Of a DNA stretch of 37,500 bases, positions 23,906-34,613 are shown piece by piece; within the stretch, counting starts at the first letter, position 1, and each line of letters starts with the position of its first letter. The stretch comes from Tubiluchus corallicola (lineage: Eukaryota > Priapulida > Priapulimorpha > Priapulimorphida > Tubiluchidae): contig JAQGDQ010000801.1 in the NCBI GenBank assembly GCA_030141605.1, positions 1 to 37,500 of the forward strand, given 5' to 3'. Under the pieces are notes generated by a model. That model had not been told where the DNA came from, did not search any database, and saw only the letters and a program-made list of their open reading frames with translations. The position numbers and the translations under genes are program-made.

Positions 23906-24737
23906 TAAGATCTTCCAGAGTAAATGATGTCAACAATGGCCGATTAATAAATCAATGTTTTTCATGTGTTTGCATATGTAGATCTAGGCCTAGTAAAAAA
24001 ACAGTAAAGGAATATAGGCCTACGTCAGAACTTTGACTTTAGTAAACACTATTAATTTTACAATCAAATCAAAGCAATTAAATCTTGTGGTTCATCACCT
24101 TCCCATTTGAAGAAAAAAATAATTTACTAAAATTAATACCGCAGCGTAGTTGTGTTTTATATACGCTTGTATGCTGGTAATCCATATTTTGCCAATAAAA
24201 CACTCATATACAAGGCCAGTGTAAAACTTCCCGCGGCAGCCGAAAGATGGCAGCACCTGCACAACATTGGCGATTTCCATGTTCTGATCGACTGACTCCG
24301 TCGCTAGTTTATTTACCGGTAATATATAAGCTTTAACTTAATTTTATATACATTAAAATAAATTACAATATTATTTGTTAATTTTGTGAAGTAATGTCAA
24401 GATGCGAACATTCTCTGATGTGAAGTATCACAGTATGAGTGTTCATTCAGTCCAGCGTATAATGAAGGATTATTTCTTTACATATTCGTATTGTCGACGC
24501 CTCTTTAGCGACATCTCTCAAAAACATATCGTAAGTATACGTCGACCCCAAAAATTTCCCCTCAAAATCGCCGCTCGAAAATTCGACTTGTACATAAGTA
24601 ATATTCGGTACTTAAATAAATATTAAGTAATTATTTACTACTTTATTAATTAATGTAATTTTACGCAATTAGATGATTTAATTAAATTGAATACTGCGGT
24701 GTTCATGTATAAATGCAATAATAGACTATTTCCTAAG

Positions 24738-24939
24738 TTTTTTTGCAACTCCTTTCAAATTGACATCTAAGAGACATAATACAAGATATAATCAATACAT
24801 TGTGCCTTCCTGTAGAACCAACATAGCTAAACATTTTATAATATTTCAAGGACCAAAAGTTTGGAATGAGATTTGTCAATTCGCAAAAAATAGCAGATCT
24901 ATTACTAGATTTAAAAAAATGCTAAAAATGTATCACTGA
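24738..24939 (+). mobile_element. LINE reverse-transcriptase C-terminal fragment
   Basis: The plus frame ending at TGA 24937-24939 reads TSKRHNTRYNQYIVPSCRTN, then FQGPKVWNEIC and SITRFKKMLKMYH. This is the HNTRY...GPKVWN...FKK signature of CR1/Jockey-like ends. It is 5' truncated and related in kind to 19255-19466 but on the opposite strand. Confidence 0.75.
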
Positions 24940-25334
24940 GTAATCAAAATTTCTATCAGTATCCATCCTCACAGTAGTGGCAAAACAGTGCTGTTATCTT
25001 AATCAAGTTATCTTAATTTTACATACTATTAACAAATAATAGCCTTTCTATCTTTTACATCATCTCATATATGAGCTTCATTCATTACATCATTCCATTT
25101 TAAGCACTAATGTTTTTTTATCACACATTCACTTTAAATTTTCAGATTATCTCCATTACTTTTTTTTCTTTCACAGTGTGGGACAATCTAACAAGCCCTG
25201 CTTTTTGATTGCCCGCAACACATTTACATTTGTATATAGGTGAACAGTGTTTGAGGCTTTTCCTGTGCAGTATTTCTTATTTGTATTACGTTCAGTGTAG
25301 GCCCTTTCACTAGATATTGTACATGAAACTATTG
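24940..25334. other. no recognised feature
   Basis: AT-rich unique sequence, perhaps the 3' untranslated part of the LINE ending at 24939. Confidence 0.35.
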
Positions 25335-25860
25335 TATAGGTTTTACATGTCAAATATAGACCTGCGTTAACTCAAATGTAGATTTAGGTTATTCAAATGT
25401 GTCTTGGTAACTCAAATGTAGACTTAGGTAGTTCAAATGTGTTAACAATGGTTTTCAAGAAATCTTTAGCGTTTTTGGTAAGTCAAATGTGACATTGGTG
25501 TATGCATTAATAATTGTATAATCGTTAACTTATTTATGTACAACACTTTTAAGTGTTCTTATCAAATAAACATTTTCTTTACATTTGAAAAATATATTAA
25601 CGTCCAGACAAATAGTTGCAAATTAACTAAATACATAAAAATTGATGCTGCCAATAGCACCATGACAATAACAAATAATTTTAATTTGGTTTTATTCAAA
25701 GCACCGCATCTACATTTGACTTACCTAAGTCACATTTGAACTTTCCTGTGTCTATATTTGACTTACCTAAGTCACATTTGAACTTTCCTGTGTCTATATT
25801 TGACTTACCTAAGTCACATTTGAACTTTCTTGTGTCTACATTTAACGTGTAAAACCAATA
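25335..25860. mobile_element. foldback element, copy 2
   Basis: It starts TATAGGTTTTACATGTC and ends AACGTGTAAAACCAATA. The left arm is nearly identical to that of copy 1 (10566-11068); the right arm has extra tandem copies of ACTTACCTAAGTCACATTTG with a period of about 42 bases. The centre is unrelated or highly diverged. Confidence 0.75.
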
Positions 25861-26590
25861 AATGTGTAATGTGAAATAAATGACTCATGACTTATGAAGT
25901 GTTTATTAATTAACCGTGTACATAAAATTTTTCCTCAAGCTGCATGGCCAGTCAGTAAATTCTCACATACGTGTGTGTAAATGAAAGAGAATCTTCTAGT
26001 TCTAACTTGACCTACAACTAAATCATTGACAAACGAATATTTTCATGAATCGAACTGAGAAACTAGAACAGCAACAATGTTCACATCTATCAACACTTAC
26101 ACTCCACATGTTGACACTGTGCAAAACAAACAATGAGATGACCTCATCTGACACGGAGCTGATAATCCGGCATTAAAGATTTAACCCTAAAACAAAAGAG
26201 AAGATTCCAGCGAAATTGCAGCTTTGTCTTCCACTGGGCGGCGGGAAAAGGCAAAGAGGTGAGAAGAGGTTAACCCTTAGTCAAACACAGGTAACGATCT
26301 TAGTGTCCAAAGAGTTACATAAAATCATTTTACCTGCCACGGGTCTAAGCAGTAACAGACAGGCGGTGCTTTGTTGACGTTATCAGCTTATTAGAGGATT
26401 ACAATGTATGATGTGCAATTTACCAACTGTTCATTTCTGCTTTCTCCAGAGATGCATTGCAATTTACACTAGTAAAAATTAATGTCATTCACAATTATCT
26501 TGACAAGCATAGCAGGATATTTTGTCGTAGTTTTGTAAACTTTGTGTTATGTTCCAGCTTGAAAGGGTGTCATACTTTTGTATGTATGTT
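25861..26590. other. no recognised feature
   Basis: Unique sequence with moderate GC in 26100-26400. No conserved coding or RNA gene seen. Confidence 0.35.
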
Positions 26591-26595
26591 TATGC

Positions 26596-27062
26596 TTTAG
26601 GAAGATTGTTGCAGTTTTGTAATATCGTGTCATCATACTGCAAAAATATTGTTGCAGTTTCCTAGTTTCACGTTATGATACTGCAAGAAATATTGTTGTA
26701 GTTTTCGAATTTCATGTTATGATACTGCAGGAAATATTGTTGCAGTTTTCTAGTTCCATGGTATGATACTGCACGAAATATTGTTGTAGTTTTCTAGTTC
26801 CACGTTATGATACTGCAGGAAATATTTTTGTAGTTTTCTAGTTTCATGTAGTGATACTGCAGAAAATATTGTTGTAGTTTTCTAGTTTCATGTTATGATA
26901 CTGCAGAAAATATTGTTGTAGTTTTCCAGTTTCATGTAATGATACTGCAGGAAATATTGTTGTAGTTTTCCAGTTTCATGTTATGATACTGCAGGAAATA
27001 TTGTTGTAGTTTTCTAGTTTCATGTTATGATACTGCAGGAAATATTGTTGTAGTTTTCTAAT
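26596..27062. repeat. 44-bp minisatellite, about ten copies
   Basis: GATACTGCAGGAAATATTG recurs every 44 bases (26721, 26765, 26809 and on), followed by TTGTAGTTTTCTAGTTTCAT. The first copies on the left are more diverged than those on the right. Confidence 0.95.
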
Positions 27063-27169
27063 TTTAATAAATTTAGACTTAAAAGTAAACCCAGCCAAAA
27101 ATCAATGATAAATCATTTAAAACGAAAACTTTTTTCCAAAATCATAATTATGTTGTGCTGTTTGAAACT

Positions 27170-27560
27170 TTTTTTTCTTTATTAATTCTTTATTTGTCAT
27201 TAAAATGGTTCACTCATTATAATAAAATTGAGTAAGCCTCAGCGTAATGTTAAAATAACAACACTGTTCAAGACAAATGCATCCAGTACAGACTAAAAAA
27301 AAACTAAAGTGCAAAACTAAGGCCTAATTATATATAATAAATGAACATATTTACAAACACCATATTAAAATATTTTTACAAAACAATATTACAAAAGTAC
27401 ATTAAATTTTACATCACATATTTTACACTACATATACATTTGACATGACACAATTAACAGAAACATGCTTAACATTACATAAATTTCACTAATCACATTT
27501 ACACCATTTATACATTTAACATTACAAAACTAACATAACACGTATTACATTACATAATTT
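27170..27560 (-). mobile_element. LINE 3' untranslated fragment
   Basis: Starting at TCTTTATTTGTCATTAAAAT it aligns by eye with 16402-16600, the 3' part of the LINE fragment there, in the same minus orientation. No coding part remains. Confidence 0.45.
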
Positions 27561-28027
27561 TTTTTAAAAAAATTCATTTTTAATCGTATTAACTCAGTAA
27601 TAAAAGTAATAAATGCAAGAATTCTTAAAAACTCATCACACTGAATACTTGAAGGACATTAATTTCTTTGAAGAAGTGATATTCGTACGTACGCATTCCA
27701 CATTGGCGTTTCTATGACCGTAAAACTGCTCAAACCACAATTCACCTTTTCAAAGGATTATATTCTCCTACATGCTATATTTACTCATCCACATTCCAGC
27801 AGAAATTATCGGATTTTTTATTGAATCGGTTCAATTAAATTGGACAGCTGGTCAAATCACGAGTCGAGCAATGAATTAAATTAATGACAGGCGGCGCGAC
27901 TGTAGCGTCACCTGTCAGCGTCATGAGGAAATATAAACTTTGTTGCTTTGTAATTATGGTTATTAACCTCATATATTAATGATATAAAATATAAAAATTA
28001 GTCGTAGCAATAGTAAAAGCAAAATAG

Positions 28028-28455
28028 TTTCACACACACACACACGCACACGCACGCAACACACACACACGCGCGCACGCACGCACACACACACACACAC
28101 TTCTCTCTGTCTTTTTTCTTTCTCTCTTTCTATCTCTCTCTCTCCCCTCTCTCTCTCACGCTCCCTTCTTCCCTCCCCGCTCTCTCACTATCTCTCTTCC
28201 CCCTTTCTCTCACTCAACTTTGTCTTTCTTTTTTCTTTCCCACTCCTCTCTCCCTCTTTTTCTTAACCTCTCCCTCTTTCTGTCTCTCTATAATTTTCTC
28301 TCCAACGTCTCTGTTTCTTTTTCTTACTTTCGTTCTCTCTGTGTCTCTCTCTCATTCTTTTTCTCTCTGTCTCTGTCTCTCACATTTTCTTTGTCTTTAT
28401 GTGTGATTCTTTCTATCTCCTCTCTTTTTCTCTCTCTCTCCCCTCTCTCGCTATA
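28028..28455. repeat. AC microsatellite followed by a CT-rich polypyrimidine tract
   Basis: AC/GC dinucleotides at about 28032-28100, then roughly 350 bases almost purely C and T to 28453. Open frames on both strands here are compositional artefacts. Confidence 0.95.
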
Positions 28456-28617
28456 ATGTATAGACAACCGAAGTAAAGTTTCGACAATTTTAAAAAATCG
28501 ACATATTGCATTTTCACTTTTATTTCGTGGTGAGACAATGCGCCTAAAATAAATAACTGAAAGTATTTTGTGCACAAAACATATTTAGAAAAAGTCATAG
28601 AAAAGGTTTACTGGCAT

Positions 28618-28695
28618 GCGTACGGTAAAGGGTAAAATGCAAAAAACCGGTCTGGGGGTAATTTTTTACCCCCGGTGACCCTATAAGGGTTAATC
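28618..28695. repeat. hairpin-bearing dispersed repeat, copy 1
   Basis: GGGGGTAA (28654-28661), TTTT, TTACCCCC (28666-28673) form a perfect hairpin, followed by GGTGACCCTATAAGGGTTAA. A related inverted copy is at the right end of the window (37430-37500). Confidence 0.7.
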
Positions 28696-28893
28696 ATCTA
28701 ACAGTAAATTCTGTTGTATTATAAAACAAAAGGTTAATTTGATAAATTACTGTAATAAACTATGATGCTAAAGCAAGATGGATGACGAATTTTAAATTTT
28801 TCGAATATGTTTCTGTATAACACTACGAGATTATAATTTTGTTAAACTTGACGTCTTGCAATTTGCTTTACGTTATTAGTACGTCGATACGTT

Positions 28894-29364
28894 CTAGTAT
28901 ATAAGTAAACTTCTCGTGCTCTCCATCACATATGATTTCCGCCATTGCTCACAAAAACACCCAGAACGTTTTGGCATCGTAATTTTTGTTATTCTAATTT
29001 CACCACAAAACCAGTTCCCCAAACCATCTCCATTAATTTCAGAACCGAAACACAAATAAAAACCCGTGTCCAATAGCTTACTATAACGACCTGGGCTTTT
29101 AAACTGTACCCATTCTTCCTACTGTACACCATTTACGACAAAGCAAAGACTTTTGTTGTCAGAGCTGGCAGAGGTATTGTTAAAAAGCGTCTTCCTGTCT
29201 TTTTGTTGAACACTATCTTTAAAACTCGTAAAAGCCTCGGCAGATAATCGTCGGCCATTATGTCTTTTACACTTTTTCATATCAACCTTGTTGAAGTTAA
29301 GACCGTATCCAGTAACGGGTGGTTCACGTGTGCAAAATGCGTCGTTATTAAGAGTTAATTCCGC
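28894..29364 (-). pseudogene. possible broken reading frame, unknown product
   Basis: One minus frame runs 157 codons from after a TAA (29367-29365) to TAG at 28896-28894 with a single internal TAG at 29121-29119. It has protein-like composition: FCTREPPVTGYGLNFNKVD, then EEWVQFKSPGRYSKL, FYLCFGSEINGDGLGNWFCG and SGCFCEQWRKSYV. An AG dinucleotide just upstream could be a splice acceptor. No family was recognised. It could be an exon with a read error or a true stop, a decayed transposon protein, or chance. Confidence 0.3.
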
Positions 29365-29766
29365 TTAGAATCATCTTTTTAACTTAATGAAGGCAATTCG
29401 TGGAAGACTTGGATATATTTTTCATGAAATTATTAAGAGTTTCAACTAAATTTAGTGTTTTTCTACTCAGTAACCGAGAAAACCCCCGTGTATGGTACTG
29501 GTCTAAGTCTGTGGCGTCTACTAAGAGGCCATTGTTATCTTGCCATCTCTGTGGAGGAAATGCTACTTTGGAAGAAAAGTGCCTAGTATTTCTCGCAACA
29601 GGAAACGCAAATTATAGGTTTTTTTTGCAAAAGTTTGGCGTTGTCTTCCCATAATTACCTGCACGCTTACACGTCATCTTAAACAGGGTAAACAACTGAC
29701 CATGCGTCGTAAAGGCGTTACTTTCTTATTTGCAGATATGATTTCAGTTCTATAATTTGTTAACAA

Positions 29767-29885
29767 CATGGCATCCTTCTGTCTCGGAAGACAATGTAGT
29801 GTGCACCAAGAGAGTCAGTTATTGATCACATTGATGGAGCGTCGACTGTGACTGAGCAGTGCGATCCTTGAATCACTGGAGTGAC
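29767..29885 (-). repeat. tail copy of the 5S-headed element
   Basis: About 120 bases (TCTCGGAAGACAATG, AAGAGAGTCAGTTATTGATC, GAGCAGTGCGATCCTTGAA) are nearly identical to 30065-30180, in the same orientation, 298 bases away. It has no 5S part. Confidence 0.8.
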
Positions 29886-30059
29886 CCAAACAGTTTAAGT
29901 GATAACAGTAAAATAAATCCAACACGCTGAGTGACTCGTTCTTTCCTTTAAATGTTTTGCTTTAAATTCCTTTACATGTACGATTTAGCAATTTTCGATG
30001 TTGTGTATTAACAGTATGTATTTTTTTCTATTACTCTAGTTTTTGCTGCAATTTTACTG

Positions 30060-30594
30060 ACTTGTTGGCATCTTTCTGTCTCGGAAGACAATGGAATGTG
30101 TGCCAAGAGAGTCAGTTATTGATCACATTGATGGAGCTGCAGCGTCGACTGCGGCTGAGCAGTGCGATCCTTGAACGTCTCCAGGGCGCACACCTGGGCA
30201 AGGTGTATGGAGATCCTGAGTTGCCCAGACAACAGGAACCCCCTCTCTTCCTCCCTGGTGTAGTCCAAAGGAAAGCGGAGCACCAGGTTGGCTGCAGGAG
30301 CTGCCGGAGTCAGTGAGCATGCTGCACTGGTCCGCCTTCGGGGCTCCACTCCTGGTTTGGAAGGTTTACTCCTCTACACATGGCCGTTGGGTCACTTGAC
30401 CTCTTCCGCCCTCTAGTCAATGGCTGCTTGTACAGCTCCTCTGCCTAGTGTCGAGATACAGTGTGGGCATTCCGCAAGCCTACAGCACCTGGTATTCCTA
30501 GGCGGCCACCCATCCAAGTCTAACCAGGCTCTACGTTGCTTAACTTCGGTGATCAGACGAGAACCGATGTTTTCAACGTGATATGACCGTAGAC
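30060..30594 (-). mobile_element. 5S rRNA-headed retroelement-like unit
   Basis: Read on the minus strand, a near-complete 5S sequence (30594-30476) is followed without a gap by about 410 bases of unusually GC-rich sequence ending in the tail repeated at 29767-29885. 5S-headed SINEs (SINE3 type) have this layout. No poly-A or LINE-like 3' tail is obvious, so a fragment of a 5S gene unit with its spacer is an alternative. Confidence 0.5.
30476..30594 (-). rRNA. 5S rRNA-like sequence, near full length
   Basis: On the minus strand it begins GTCTACGGTCATATCACGTT, continues CTGATCACCGAAGTTAAGCA (A-box region) and GGATGGGTGGCCGCCTAGGA (C-box region), and ends GGTGCTGTAGGCTT. It is about 119 bases, the size of 5S rRNA. 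It has substitutions and at least one deletion (TTAGACTTGG for TTAGTACTTGG), so it may be a pseudogene or a SINE head rather than an active gene. Confidence 0.75.
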
Positions 30595-30732
30595 TAATTT
30601 GATAAACTAGCAATGTAACTAAGTGTTATGACTCCACTCTTCGAGTCAACAGATACACTGTGGAGAGGAGTCTCCACAGGAGAGAACAATCACTGAGTAT
30701 GTTGGGTTTATTTTACTATTACCACTTAAACT

Positions 30733-31739
30733 TACAAAAATATATTTAAGAAATTTGCAGAGAACTGCCTATAAAACATCAATTGAAAATAAACTACCTC
30801 TGAATAGAAATTTTGAGGCGTGATGGTTGCCGCGGCCATTCACTTGAATATTATGACTGGGAAACTTCGTGACTTTTCGCAGCCGCATCGTGGTTTTTCG
30901 TAAACGCGCGCACTGCTTAAAATAATTCAAATTTCTGCATTAATGGGCTAAATTTCTGTCTTACCGAATGGGCTACTTTTCTTCAAAACGAATGACGTCA
31001 TTGGAAGAAGAATGGACATTGACAATGGGAGCGCCCAAGCATGAAGTCAAATTCGCGTCAAAGTGATTTTACTAATTACACGAGGCGCTTGTGACACTTT
31101 TATTACTAAATTTTCCTAACATTTTTCGCGAATATTGAAATAAGTGTAACTTTCCAGAAAGCTTGACTTTTCCTTTAACTACAGCACCGTCATGACTTTT
31201 AAGTAAGAGGGTGGATCCACGCCGTCATTCAGGGACGGAGAGGGTAGATCCACATTGTACAATCCAAGAGGGTAGATCCATCACCGTCATTCAGTGCCGT
31301 TTTTAGGGGTGGAACTAGTACAGTATCACGAATATTTTAATTTTGCTCGCTTAACTGTTGCAATTTCTCTCATTTTGTTATTAGATGCAAAACTTCATAT
31401 TTTTGTTGTTTCTGGGTGAATAAACTAAACTAACATTAACATACAGCTGTGCTACTTCGCCATGGAATATTTTAGCTATGCCTTTCAGTGGCTCACATTT
31501 GATTTGATGACAAATAATTATAGACCTGTGTGGCAAATGAGTTACGATCGCGTGAATTTATAGATCTGATTTGCAGTTTGTTTCAGTCCATGAAATGCGA
31601 GGTATTTTTATTGAACATGGGGGGGGGGCTATTATAATGAATGGGAAAATAAAGCATTGCGTTTACGGTCAGTACCCCCTGCATTCTTCCAAAGCCACTT
31701 TTTCCTAGAAAAAACGTGTAAAACAAATCGAAGAAGTTT
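30733..31739. other. no recognised gene; minor motifs
   Basis: It holds three diverged copies of AGAGGGTAGATCCA (31207-31282) and a run of 11 G at 31619-31629. No conserved coding was recognised. Confidence 0.4.
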
Positions 31740-31759
31740 ACAATTACCACACAATTTAA

Positions 31760-32295
31760 GTACCCTAACCCTACCCCTAACCCTAATCCTTGCCAAATCT
31801 CTAACCTAGCCCTAACCCTACCCTTACTCCAATCCTTGCCCTATCCCTAATCTAACCCTACCCCTAACTCTAACCTTGCCCTATCTCTAACCTAACTCTA
31901 ATACTAACCTAACCCTAACCTTGCCTTATCCCTAATCTAACCCTAACCCTAACCTAACTCTAATCCTTGCCCTATCCCTAATCTAACCCTAACCCTAACC
32001 TAACCCTAATCCTTGCCCTATCTGTACTCTAACCCTAATCCTAACCCTACCCTAACTCTAATCCGTGTCCTATCTCTAATCTAACCCTAACCCAACCCTA
32101 CCCTAACTCTAATCCTTGCCCTATCTGTAATCTAACCCTAACCCTAACTCGAATCCTTGCTCTATCTCTAATCTAACCCTAACCCTAACCCTTACCCAAA
32201 CCTAACCCTACCCTAACTCTAACCCTTGCCCTATCCCTAATCTAACCCTAACCCTATCCCTATTCTAACCCTAACCCAACCCTAACCCTAATCAA
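31760..32295. repeat. interstitial telomere-like CCCTAA array
   Basis: About 530 bases of CCCTAA and variants (CCCTAC, CTCTAA). At intervals of roughly 36-70 bases it is broken by TCCTTGCCCTATC-type segments (about ten), giving a loose higher-order structure. It is degenerate TTAGGG-type sequence, an internal relic rather than a chromosome end. Confidence 0.93.
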
Positions 32296-32299
32296 CTTC

Positions 32300-32945
32300 A
32301 CCAACTAATTTCTTGCCTGTGGGGAATTGCAAACTTTAGCCAAACAAATAAACCAAATTAACCAGCCCCGCCACAGTTTTAAAGTGCGCACGCGCAGTTG
32401 CTGTATCTCAAATGTTAAGTGTACCAGAGCAACGCGTCTTAACTACAAACTTCACTTGACATGTTGGTAAGACAAAGCCGTGTGCTGCGTCAGTTCAGTG
32501 TCTAACATGAACTTTACTTAATTCTGCTTCAGTCTGTGATTTACTAGCAGGATCTTGCTTGGAAAGAAGAAAAAGTGAACTAGGTAAGGTTCTAGCTAAC
32601 TGTTAAAATCATCATTATTACAACAGCATGGGCTGCGAGGCGTTGTCAAGTGTACACAAATGCGTTGTCTGGTACACTCAACCTTTGGTTTCATTAGAAA
32701 GCAAGCCACCAAATTTAACAGAATTACTGTCAAATTTTAAGTTACGGTTAGCTCTTTTAATAAACGAAAACTTGTTTCGTTGAACTCGATTTCTAACTAA
32801 TAAAAATACTGAAAAAATTTATTAAGCATACTTAAAACGAAAACGTTTCTAAATTAGTTTAAACATAATTTATTTAGCATTGGATCAGACAGTTTGAACA
32901 ACATGATTTAGCATCCTCACCACAACAGACTTTATACACTATTTA
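32300..32945. other. no recognised feature
   Basis: Unique sequence between the telomere-like array and the 74-bp array. No conserved coding seen. Confidence 0.35.
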
Positions 32946-32950
32946 CAAAA

Positions 32951-33322
32951 ACATTTACAGTAAGAATAGACTATAACTACCCAAGCTGACAAGTTTTACT
33001 ACAAGAATACATTAGATATTAGTAACATTTACAGTAAGAATTGACTATAACTACACAAGCTGACAAGTTTTACTACAAGAATACATTAGATATTAGTAAC
33101 ATTTACAGTAAGAATTGACTATAACTACACAAGCTGACAAGTTTTACTACAAGAATACATTAGACATTAGTAACATTTACAGTAAGAATAGACTATAACT
33201 ACACAAGCTGACAAGTTTTACTACAAGAATACATTAGACATTAGTAACATTTACAGTAAGAATAGACTATAACTACACAAGCTGACAAGTTTTACTACAA
33301 GAATACATTAGACATTAGTAGA
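32951..33322. repeat. five tandem 74-bp units
   Basis: ACATTTACAGTAAGAAT(A/T)GA starts at 32951, 33025, 33099, 33173 and 33247. Copies are nearly identical, which suggests recent amplification. Confidence 0.96.
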
Positions 33323-33955
33323 AAATGACGGTTAGTAAATATTAATGTACGAATATTTAAGAATGATGCATTTCATATCAGATAGAAACTTCTGGAAGCG
33401 TTTAGTACGTAATATAAAGTCATGTATACATTAGAATATTTTACAGTTAGCAACATAGTTAAATTCATCTTTTCCGAATAATAACAACTTCAACAGGAAC
33501 TCCTTAGTTCCTAAGGCAGCTATATTAAGGTTTCCGGGCAGAAGTATTTCATTTAGTTTATCAAACATAACAACCCTAGTTTGTTGATAACAATGGGCAG
33601 TGCAACATTAAGTGTTCAACAGACTAAAGTTTTCACTAGTCTCTGAAGTTTTTGTTTACCCAACAATATTAATGTACGAATATTTAAGACTGATGCAACC
33701 AGCTATATTAAGGTTTTAGGGCAGAAGTATTTCATTTAATTTATCAAACATAACATAACATTTCTAAATTAAACCAAACAGTCTCCATTTTATTCCTTTC
33801 TATAGGGGGGAAGCTACTTCTCCATATTGTCGGTGATTATTTGTTCAAATAAATTACTAATGAACTTCCCGGTGGCGAGCACTAATCATTTCTTCTTCAC
33901 AATAAGGGGGGTATTTCATGCAGTAATTTACAAAATGAATACATGACTGTGTAAG
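33323..33955. other. no recognised gene; short internal duplication
   Basis: AATATTAATGTACGAATATT and GCAGAAGTATTTCATTTA each occur twice (33336 and 33666; 33539 and 33722), so a segment of about 200 bases is imperfectly duplicated. No coding recognised. Confidence 0.5.
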
Positions 33956-33959
33956 CATA

Positions 33960-34290
33960 ATGTACGTACGCCGCCAATGCTAAGCTTTCTTCCTTGACGG
34001 CAGATGCAAGCGACGCACGCATCGCAGGCGTCGTGTCTATGGTCACAGCTCATAGCGTTGCTTTGTTAGACGAGCATTGGCCGCAGTGCGTGCCTGGTTT
34101 GCTAGCAGAGAGGAAGGCTTTTGTTATACCGGCGTGTGTGCATTAGTGTTTTGACTGCATTATGCTCTCGAGATTGAAGGAGAGTCGAGCATCTTCGGTA
34201 AATGACGTGCGCTTTTAGTTTCACTCGCGATTTTTTGCAAAATAACTCAAATTGGACGTTTTAGAGGAAGCTATGGACAGGGTAAGAAAT
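33960..34290 (+). promoter_or_regulatory. CpG-rich possible promoter and first exon
   Basis: About 230 bases with frequent CpG in otherwise AT-rich DNA. Two ATG-plus-donor arrangements follow: ATG 34162 with 12 codons to TCG|GTAAAT at 34197, and ATG 34273 with ATGGACAGG|GTAAGA at 34281. No downstream exon was identified in the window, so this is a weak candidate for a gene extending right. Confidence 0.25.
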
Positions 34291-34613
34291 TTCTTGCAAA
34301 TTTATACGAGGCATTTAATTTTAGTACTTAAACAAATTTTTGTTTTAAGTCAAATGTTTTAGGTAATACAAATTCACTACTCTTGCGTGTTTTTTAGCTT
34401 TTAAAATAACACTAACTGCGCCGTGAACGTTACTGTTAACAGCAGGTAAGGTCGTTTGTTCGAGTCCCAGTTGGAATTTTTCAGACTTCTTAATTTACTA
34501 TAGTTTCATGTTCTTCTTGGTCTACTTAGGTTTTCTAGTGTCTTGCTTCGTTTTTACTGCTCTTATAGTGTTTCAGTGATTGAATTCATAAGATATTTTT
34601 TCGTTTTTCTGCA

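Larger units (their letters stand above)
29892..30732. repeat. inverted repeat pair flanking the 5S-headed unit
   Basis: 29892-29943 (GTTTAAGTGATAACAGTAAA and on) is complementary to 30681-30732 (GTTGGGTTTATTTTACTATT and on) over about 50 bases with few mismatches. The 5S-headed unit lies between the arms. Confidence 0.7.

Noticed and set aside
24246-24317. Possible first exon starting ATGGCAGCACCTGC with a GTAAT donor
   Set aside because: The start lies in the recurring GATGGCAGCAC motif and no downstream exon was found.
28220-28598. Ser/Leu-rich and Arg/Glu-rich open frames
   Set aside because: Pyrimidine/purine tract composition.
29400-29654. Plus-strand frame with a CHLC motif
   Set aside because: Weak, no supporting residues for a zinc-binding fold and no splice context; left unassigned.
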